Assembly: GCF_007997005.1 (NCBI RefSeq)
Contig: NZ_VOSL01000025.1
Coordinates: 70,001 to 134,000 of the forward strand
Length of the DNA: 64,000 bases
Direction of reading: 5' to 3'
Source of the DNA: Lujinxingia vulgaris
Lineage (GTDB): Bacteria; Myxococcota_A; Bradymonadia; Bradymonadales; Bradymonadaceae
The position numbers were made by a program, and so were the translations under genes. Shown here in pieces: positions 58,103 through 64,000 of the stretch. The notes under the pieces are model-generated. The model made no database searches and was not told where the DNA came from. It saw only the letters and a program-made list of their open reading frames with translations. Numbering within the stretch: position 1 is the first letter of the stretch; the number at the start of each line of letters is the position of its first letter.

Positions 58103-60175
58103 ATGATGGAGCACATCAATGAGCCGCGAGAGCGCTTCTGGCTGAAGGCGCGCTTTTTGATGGTGGGGGTCTTTTTCACGCTGGGATTTGTGGCCGTCGC
58201 CGGCCGCGTCTACTACCTGCAAACGGTCGAATCTGAAATCTTGCAGGAGCGCGCGGCGATCGAATGGAACCGCGAGGTCGTCAAGCAGGCGCGCCGCGGC
58301 GATATCGTTGATCGCAACGGCGCGGAGCTCGCCGTCTCGGTCGAAGTTCCCAGCATTCACGCCAACCCCCGTCGCATCGACAACCCGGAGCGGGTCGCTC
58401 GCCAGCTACAACCGCACCTGAAGTTGAGCTACGAGGATCTGGTCGCGCGTTTGAGCCGCGACGCGAGCTTCGTCTGGCTGGAGCGCCAGACCCGACCGAG
58501 CGCGGCCGAGGCGATCCGGGGCCTGGACATCAGCGGCGTGCATATCACCCGGGAGTACAAGCGTTATTATCCGCTGCGCGAGATCGCCGGTCAGCTCGTG
58601 GGCTTTGTCGGCATCGACGGCCAGGGCCTTGAAGGGCTGGAGCGTCAGCTCGACCGCACGCTTGCCGGCGGGACCTACGAGATGCGCGTGACGCGCGACG
58701 CCAGCGGGCGAGCGATGCTCCTGAGCGACGCGCCGCAGTTCGGCAAGTTTGAGGGCCACAGCGTCCGGTTGACCATCGATGAGAAGATCCAGCGCGTAGC
58801 CGAGCAGGCGCTGGCCGATCAGGTCGCCGAATTTGATGCCAAAGGCGGCTGGGCGGTGGCGATGGACGTGCACACCGGCGATATCCTGGCCCTGGCCAAC
58901 ACGCCGGGCTTTGATCCTAACCGCTTTCGCCATCACACCAGCGCGGACTGGCGTCTGCGCTCGGTGACCGACACCTTTGAGCCCGGCTCCGTCTTTAAGC
59001 CCTTCGTGCTGGCGGCCGCGCTTCAGGAGCAGGCAACCTCCCTCGATAAAGTTTACGACATTGAGGATGGCCGCCTGCAAATCGGCCGCAACATGATCCG
59101 CGACACCAAGCGGCGCGATGAGCTCACCGCCGCCGAGATTATTCAGGTCTCCAGCAATGTCGGTTCCTACAAGCTGGCGCAGGAGGTCGGAAAAGAGACG
59201 CTTTATAACTACATCCGCGCCTTTGGCTTCGGTCAGCGCAGCGACGTGGGTCTTCGCGGCGAGCAGCCGGGGCTTGTGTGGCCGGCCGACCGCTGGCCGG
59301 AGATCACCTTTGCGAACGTCTCCTTTGGACAGGGTTTGACCACCACGCCCCTGCAGCTGGCGGCCGGGACGGCGGCGCTGGCCAACGGGGGCCTTTTGAT
59401 GAAGCCGCGCATCATCGATGCGGTCCTCGATCGCGAGGGCAACATCGTGGAGCGCGAGGAGCCCACGCTGGTGCGGCGCGTCGTCTCGGAGCAGGTCGCC
59501 GAGCAGGTCTCCTGGGCGATGTCGCTTGTGACGATCCCGGGGGGCACGGGCACAAAAGGTGCGATTCCCCATGTGACCGTAGCCGCCAAGACGGGCACCG
59601 CGCAGAAGGTCAACCCGGAGACGCGTCGCTACGATCCGGATATGTGGATCGCCGGTTTTGTGGGCTATGCGCCGGCTGAGGCGCCCGAGGTCGCGGTGGT
59701 GGTCTTTATCGATGAGCCTCAGGAGACGCATTACGGTGGCACGGTCGCTGGCCCGGCGTTTGCGCGCATTACCGCGGAGGCGCTGCGGGTGCGCGGGGTG
59801 ATGCCGCTGCCGCCTGGCGAGCGCTTTCAACTTCAGGAGGAGCCGCCCGAGGCGCTCGCCAGCCAGGCGGCCGCTCCGGCGCCGCAGCATGTGGTGACCC
59901 TGCCGACGATGCGCGTGCTCGACCCGACTGAGGATGAGGTCGCCGAGGGCCAGCTGCCCAACTTCACCGAGCTGACGCTGCGTCAGGCGATCGACCGTGC
60001 CCGGGAGTTCGGGTTTGTGCCCGAGGTCACCGGTTGGGGGCGTGTGATCAGCCAGGATCCTCCGCCGGGGACACCGCTGGAGGAGGTCGGGGTACTCAAC
60101 CTTGCGCTTGCACCCGGAGGCAGGCATGGAATGCTGGCCGAGGAACCCTCGGCAGGTGGTCGGGATCAGCAGTGA
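58103..60175 (+). CDS. ftsI: Penicillin-binding protein (FtsI, class B) with PASTA domain
   Basis: This 690-residue transpeptidase cross-links septal peptidoglycan. It has one membrane segment (about 16-36), a PBP dimerisation region with RGDIVDRNG, and a transpeptidase domain with Ser296-x-x-Lys299 (SVFK), Ser350-x-Asn352 (SSN) and KTG (496-498). A PASTA domain follows at about 615-670 (LPNFTELTLRQAIDRAREFGF), then a short tail. PASTA domains are usual on Gram-positive enzymes and on some Gram-negative FtsI-like enzymes (Spo-VD type); they bind glycan or muropeptides. The start is set by the gap of 30 bases from ftsL. murE follows 11 bases later. Confidence 0.96.
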   Translation: MMEHINEPRERFWLKARFLMVGVFFTLGFVAVAGRVYYLQTVESEILQERAAIEWNREVVKQARRGDIVDRNGAELAVSVEVPSIHANPRRIDNPERVARQLQPHLKLSYEDLVARLSRDASFVWLERQTRPSAAEAIRGLDISGVHITREYKRYYPLREIAGQLVGFVGIDGQGLEGLERQLDRTLAGGTYEMRVTRDASGRAMLLSDAPQFGKFEGHSVRLTIDEKIQRVAEQALADQVAEFDAKGGWAVAMDVHTGDILALANTPGFDPNRFRHHTSADWRLRSVTDTFEPGSVFKPFVLAAALQEQATSLDKVYDIEDGRLQIGRNMIRDTKRRDELTAAEIIQVSSNVGSYKLAQEVGKETLYNYIRAFGFGQRSDVGLRGEQPGLVWPADRWPEITFANVSFGQGLTTTPLQLAAGTAALANGGLLMKPRIIDAVLDREGNIVEREEPTLVRRVVSEQVAEQVSWAMSLVTIPGGTGTKGAIPHVTVAAKTGTAQKVNPETRRYDPDMWIAGFVGYAPAEAPEVAVVVFIDEPQETHYGGTVAGPAFARITAEALRVRGVMPLPPGERFQLQEEPPEALASQAAAPAPQHVVTLPTMRVLDPTEDEVAEGQLPNFTELTLRQAIDRAREFGFVPEVTGWGRVISQDPPPGTPLEEVGVLNLALAPGGRHGMLAEEPSAGGRDQQ

Positions 60176-60186
60176 GGTCGGCGTCA

Positions 60187-61752
60187 ATGAAGTTGATGGA
60201 AGTTGTAGAAGCATTGAGAGAGCAGGGCGTACGGCTGCGCAGTGGCGCGGCCGATGTCGCTCTGAGCGCGGTGACCCAGGACTCGCGTCAGGTCTCGGCG
60301 GGAACGCTCTTTGTGGCGGTACGCGGGGAGCGTTTTGACGGTCATGGGTTTGTCGAGAACGCGCTTGCGCAGGGCGCCGCCGCGCTGCTCGTCGATGAGG
60401 ACTTCGACACCTCGCAGATTGCGGTGCCCGTGCTCAGCGCGCCCGACACACGCGCGATCCTCGGCCATCTGGGGGCGTTCTTTTATGGCCACCCCTCGCG
60501 TCGGCTCGACGTTGTCGGAATCACCGGGACCAACGGCAAGACCACGGTGTCCTATCTGGTCGAGGCCATCGCGCGGGAGGCCGGCCGCGAGGTCGGGGTC
60601 ATCGGCACGATCAACAACCGCTGGAAGCAGCGGGTAGAGCCGACCGTCAACACCACGCCGGACGGGCTGGCGTTGCACCGACGCCTTCGCGAGATGGCCG
60701 ACGACGGCGTCGACCTTGTGATCATGGAGATCTCCAGCCACGGCCTGGCCCTCGGACGCGTTGACGGAGTGGCCGTGGACGTGGCGATCTTCACCAACCT
60801 CACCCGCGATCATCTCGACTTTCATAAAACAATGGAAGCCTATCGCGACGCCAAGCGACTGCTCTTTACGCGGGTGTTGCCCGAACGTCTGGAGGTTCGC
60901 GGCGTGCCGGGGGAAGCCATCATCAACATGGACGACGCCGAGGGCAGGGCGCTTGCTGCGATCCTCGCCAGTGACGCGCGTCTTCGCGTGACCACGTACG
61001 CCGCGGGTGACGGCGCATCTCCTCAACACGACACGTCATCAGCGACCTCCCAGCTCCGGGCGACCCACGTGCAGATGCGCATCGACGGCACCTCGCTGAC
61101 CCTGCTCTCTCCCGACGGAGAGCTTGCCATTGAGACCTCCCTTCATGGCGAGTTCAACGTCTCCAACATCCTGGCGGCCAGCGGCGCCGCCCGCGCGCTC
61201 GGGCTGGCCGATGAGGCGATCGCCGCAGGGTTGCGCAACCTCTCCGGAGTGCGCGGACGCCTCCAGCGCGTCGACGGCCCCGAGGGCACCCCGGCGGTCT
61301 TTGTGGACTACGCGCACACCCCCGACGCTCTGGAGCGCGTGCTTCAAACCCTGCGCCCGATGGTCGAGGGGAAGCTGCGGGTGGTCTTCGGCGCCGGCGG
61401 CGATCGCGACCGCGACAAGCGTGCCCCGATGGGCCGCATCGCCTCTGAGCTTGGCGACTACGTGATCATCACCTCCGATAACCCCCGGTCGGAAGATCCA
61501 GCGGCGATCATCGCTCAGATCGTCGAAGGGGTGGCCCCGCGGGATACATCAAACGTGGAAACCATCGTGGAGCGCGAAGAGGCGATCCACCACGCCGTCA
61601 CAAACGCCGCGCCCGAAGATGTGGTCCTGATCGCCGGCAAAGGCCACGAGACCTACCAGGAGATCGCCGGAGAGCGACGCCACTTCGATGACGCCGCCAT
61701 CGCCGCGACGATCCTTCAGACCCGCGCGCCGCAGACCCGAGGGGACGCATGA
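60187..61752 (+). CDS. murE: UDP-MurNAc-tripeptide ligase (meso-diaminopimelate-adding)
   Basis: This 521-residue ATP-dependent ligase adds the third amino acid of the peptidoglycan stem. The P-loop is GITGTNGKTTVSY; the selectivity motif in the C-terminal domain is SDNPRSEDP, the DNPR form diagnostic for meso-diaminopimelate rather than lysine, and the TTPDG and HLDFHKTMEAY motifs are also present. The ATG at 60187 follows GAGG about 8 bases upstream; a GTG at 60172, overlapping the ftsI stop, is possible. It overlaps murF by 4 bases (ATGA). Confidence 0.97.
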   Translation: MKLMEVVEALREQGVRLRSGAADVALSAVTQDSRQVSAGTLFVAVRGERFDGHGFVENALAQGAAALLVDEDFDTSQIAVPVLSAPDTRAILGHLGAFFYGHPSRRLDVVGITGTNGKTTVSYLVEAIAREAGREVGVIGTINNRWKQRVEPTVNTTPDGLALHRRLREMADDGVDLVIMEISSHGLALGRVDGVAVDVAIFTNLTRDHLDFHKTMEAYRDAKRLLFTRVLPERLEVRGVPGEAIINMDDAEGRALAAILASDARLRVTTYAAGDGASPQHDTSSATSQLRATHVQMRIDGTSLTLLSPDGELAIETSLHGEFNVSNILAASGAARALGLADEAIAAGLRNLSGVRGRLQRVDGPEGTPAVFVDYAHTPDALERVLQTLRPMVEGKLRVVFGAGGDRDRDKRAPMGRIASELGDYVIITSDNPRSEDPAAIIAQIVEGVAPRDTSNVETIVEREEAIHHAVTNAAPEDVVLIAGKGHETYQEIAGERRHFDDAAIAATILQTRAPQTRGDA

Positions 61753-63218
61753 GCACACGTCGAATTACGAGCTGGACCCTCGAGAAGATCGCAAGTCGCG
61801 CGGGTGCGACGCTTCATGGACCGAGCGATGATCGTGTGAGCGGTGTCAGCACCGACACCCGCGCCATCGGCCAGGGCGCGCTCTTTGTGGCGCTGCGTGG
61901 CGAGCGCTTTGACGGGCATCGCTTTGTGGACGCGGCCTTTGAAGGCGGCGCAGCGGCGGCGATCGTCGACCGCGCCTGGTGGGACTCGCGCGTCGATGAC
62001 GAGCCCTCTCACCCCCTCCTCGTCGTGGATGATACCCTCGACGCCCTCACTCGCCTGGGCCACGCGCTCTGGCAGGAGGCCACCTTAGAAGGGCTGCACA
62101 CCGTGGCGGTGACCGGCTCCAACGGAAAGACCACCACCAAGGAGCTGCTCTCGGCGCTCTGGTCGACCCGGGGGAAGGTCTGGGCGACGCCCGGAAACTT
62201 AAACAATCACATTGGGGTTCCGCTCACCCTCTGCGCACTCCCCGATGACTGCGACCACCTCATCTGCGAGATGGGCGCAAACCACGTCGGTGAGATTGCC
62301 CACCTTGTGCGCCTGGCTCCCGGAGCCGCCAGGGTGATCACCTCGATTGGAAGCGCGCACCTGGAGGGGTTTGGCTCGATGGAGGGCATCCGCCGCGGGA
62401 AGTCCGAGCTCTTTGAGCAGGCCGACGCCGACACCCATGCCATCTTCCCCTATGGGGAAAAAGATAAACTGATGCTTGAGGGTTTCCCCGGAGAGCGATG
62501 GTCCTTCGGAGCCGAGGAGGGCGCGCGGGTGCGCGTCGTTTCGCTGCGTGAGCGTCCGCCCGGAGAGCCGCCGGGCATGGCCGTAAGCCTTGAAGTTGAT
62601 TCTAGATATCTCACCCTGTCGCTTCCTCTGCTGGGCATGCACAATGCGACCAACCTCGCAGCGGCGCTGGCCACGCTGGCGGCCGGCGAGGTGGAGCTTG
62701 ACGAGGCTGCGCTCAACGAGGCGCTGGCTCGGCTGATGTTGCCGGGAGGGCGCTTTCGCCAGCTCGTGGTCCGGGGTGTGCACATCCTCGATGACGCCTA
62801 CAACGCCAACCCGTCCAGCGTGCGCGCCTCGGTGGAGGCCTTTGAGCGCTGGGCGGCCGTCCGGCATTGCGAGGGCCGCTATGCGGTTCTCGGTGAGATG
62901 TTGGAGCTTGGCGAGGGTGCCGCCGGCGCGCACGCGGAGCTTGCGCGGTGGGTCGCGACGCGCCCCGGGATCGACGGGCTGGCCTTCGTCGGCGGTTTCT
63001 CGGAGCTGATGGCTCAGAGCGCCCGGGAGGTGCAGCCGGAGCTCGATGTGGGCGCCTTCGGCTCCATCACCGATGACCTCATCGCGTGGGTCGGCGCTCA
63101 GCAGGGCGCAGCGGTCCTGCTTAAAGGCAGCCGGGGCGGTCGACTGGAGACCATCGTCGACGCTCTTACGAACGACCCCGGGTCAGACCAGCCGGGCCCC
63201 AACTCCAGCGAGGCATAA
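61749..63218 (+). CDS. murF: UDP-MurNAc-pentapeptide synthetase (D-Ala-D-Ala-adding)
   Basis: This 489-residue Mur ligase joins D-Ala-D-Ala to the tripeptide. The P-loop is AVTGSNGKTTTKELL, with MGANHVGEIAHL and the substrate-binding DDAYNANPSSVRAS of MurF. The start overlaps the stop of murE in ATGA, indicating translational coupling, and the start sequence ITSWTLEKIASRAGATL is a typical MurF N-terminus. mraY follows 3 bases later. Codon use and length are normal. Confidence 0.97.
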   Translation: MSTRRITSWTLEKIASRAGATLHGPSDDRVSGVSTDTRAIGQGALFVALRGERFDGHRFVDAAFEGGAAAAIVDRAWWDSRVDDEPSHPLLVVDDTLDALTRLGHALWQEATLEGLHTVAVTGSNGKTTTKELLSALWSTRGKVWATPGNLNNHIGVPLTLCALPDDCDHLICEMGANHVGEIAHLVRLAPGAARVITSIGSAHLEGFGSMEGIRRGKSELFEQADADTHAIFPYGEKDKLMLEGFPGERWSFGAEEGARVRVVSLRERPPGEPPGMAVSLEVDSRYLTLSLPLLGMHNATNLAAALATLAAGEVELDEAALNEALARLMLPGGRFRQLVVRGVHILDDAYNANPSSVRASVEAFERWAAVRHCEGRYAVLGEMLELGEGAAGAHAELARWVATRPGIDGLAFVGGFSELMAQSAREVQPELDVGAFGSITDDLIAWVGAQQGAAVLLKGSRGGRLETIVDALTNDPGSDQPGPNSSEA

Positions 63219-63221
63219 GCC

Positions 63222-64000
63222 ATGCTTTTTGAACTCTTCTTCATGCTCAAAGACGAATTCACCTGGATGAACGTCTTTCGCTACGTCAGCTTCCGGGTGG
63301 TCGCCACGATGCTCACCTCGTTGATGGTGAGCTTTTTGCTCTACCCCTGGTTTATCCGAAAGCTCCAGGCGCAGCAGATCGGGCAGGTCATTCGCGACGA
63401 CGGGCCTCAATCCCACTTCAGTAAGGCCGGCACGCCTACGATGGGTGGGGTGCTGATCCTCTTTGCCGTGGTCGTCTCCACACTTTTGTGGGCGGACCTG
63501 AAGAACCCCTACGTGGGCGTCGTGCTGGGGGTGACGGTGTGTTTTGCCGTGGTCGGATTTTTTGACGACTACATGAAGATCCGCGGCCGCTCAAGCGCCG
63601 GGCTCAGCGGTAAGGCGCGCCTGGGCATTGAGTTCGCGGTGGTGCTCGCGATGATGCTCGTGATGTTTAAGAGCAACGTGTTTAGCTACTCCACCGAGCT
63701 CTACCTGCCCTTTGTCAGCACCGAGAAGTTCAGCCTGACGCTGCCGCTGTGGATCTATGTGCCTTTCGCAATGCTGGTGATCGTGGGCACGGCCAACGCG
63801 GTCAACCTCACCGACGGGCTCGATGGCCTGGCAATCGGACCTGTGATCATCGCGGCGGGGACCTTTCTGATCCTCGCCTGGAGCACCGCCACGGTGCTCC
63901 ATTACACCGAGGTGGTCGACGGGGTGCAGGTGGTTTCACGCTTCGACGTCGCCAAATACCTGATGATCCCGAAGGTGGAGGGCGTCCAGGAGCTGGCCAT
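63222..64000 (+). CDS. mraY: Phospho-MurNAc-pentapeptide transferase, 3'-partial
   Basis: Only the first 259 codons are inside the window. The protein is an inner-membrane enzyme that makes lipid I by transferring phospho-MurNAc-pentapeptide to undecaprenyl phosphate. Family motifs are GTPTMGGVLIL, FFDDYMK with the paired Asp, and NAVNLTDGLDGLA. At least five membrane segments are visible. It starts 3 bases after the murF stop and continues the conserved cluster order; murD and ftsW would be expected beyond the window end. Confidence 0.97.
   Translation, partial: MLFELFFMLKDEFTWMNVFRYVSFRVVATMLTSLMVSFLLYPWFIRKLQAQQIGQVIRDDGPQSHFSKAGTPTMGGVLILFAVVVSTLLWADLKNPYVGVVLGVTVCFAVVGFFDDYMKIRGRSSAGLSGKARLGIEFAVVLAMMLVMFKSNVFSYSTELYLPFVSTEKFSLTLPLWIYVPFAMLVIVGTANAVNLTDGLDGLAIGPVIIAAGTFLILAWSTATVLHYTEVVDGVQVVSRFDVAKYLMIPKVEGVQELA

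Overview
The window is high-GC, densely coded bacterial chromosome. It probably comes from a delta-proteobacterial or myxobacterial relative such as the Bradymonadales. The signs are large cysteine-rich and repeat-bearing lipoproteins, a giant kinase/cyclase/AAA/TPR regulator, PEGA/TPR and Kelch secreted proteins, and a Gram-negative style wall cluster whose MurE carries the meso-diaminopimelate motif. The taxon is an inference; no rRNA or tRNA gene is visible.

Region 1 (1-19156) is mostly minus strand. It holds a 928-residue zinc-metallopeptidase-like lipoprotein, a P1B-type metal ATPase without a cytosolic metal-binding domain, two small VOC proteins around a beta-carbonic anhydrase, a zinc alcohol dehydrogenase, a membrane-anchored SRPBCC protein, a BaiN/HI0933-type flavoprotein, an EI24/CysZ-type membrane protein, a VOC-AHSA1 fusion, a lipoprotein with eight cysteine-rich repeats, a FrnE-like thiol oxidoreductase, RsgA, a LysR regulator and a thiamine-diphosphate enzyme resembling 2-hydroxyacyl-CoA lyase.

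Region 2 (19404-35621) holds an acyl-CoA dehydrogenase divergent from the thiamine-diphosphate enzyme, DusA, a 1-Cys peroxiredoxin with an operator-like palindrome over its putative promoter, a soluble PAS histidine kinase, heme A synthase, AsnS, a large secreted lipoprotein, two RluA-family pseudouridine synthases, a ketopantoate-reductase-like protein, YebC, a 2-oxoglutarate/iron oxygenase, a class I glutamine-amidotransferase-like hydrolase and TrmL. RNA modification and translation genes are over-represented.

Region 3 (35658-53118) is the regulatory and envelope part. It has a 1464-residue Ser/Thr kinase fused to a degenerate nucleotide-cyclase domain, an AAA ATPase and TPRs; RluD; a 90-residue unknown protein; a MinD/ParA ATPase fused to a RodZ-type helix-turn-helix; a divergent FHA protein with about 600 residues of coiled coil; an endonuclease/exonuclease/phosphatase protein; an aminotransferase; a HAMP histidine kinase; and a PEGA/TPR plus Kelch-lipoprotein operon. 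The kinase, FHA protein and MinD-HTH protein are the best candidate for an undescribed phospho-dependent positioning or polarity module.

Region 4 (53327-64000) has an SDR dehydrogenase, a 5'-broken beta-helix gene, a 60-residue unknown protein, a ten-copy 19-bp tandem repeat, and then the division and cell-wall cluster mraZ-rsmH-ftsL-ftsI-murE-murF-mraY, with mraY cut by the window end. A clear sigma-70-type promoter and MraZ-box-like repeats lie between the 19-bp repeat and mraZ.
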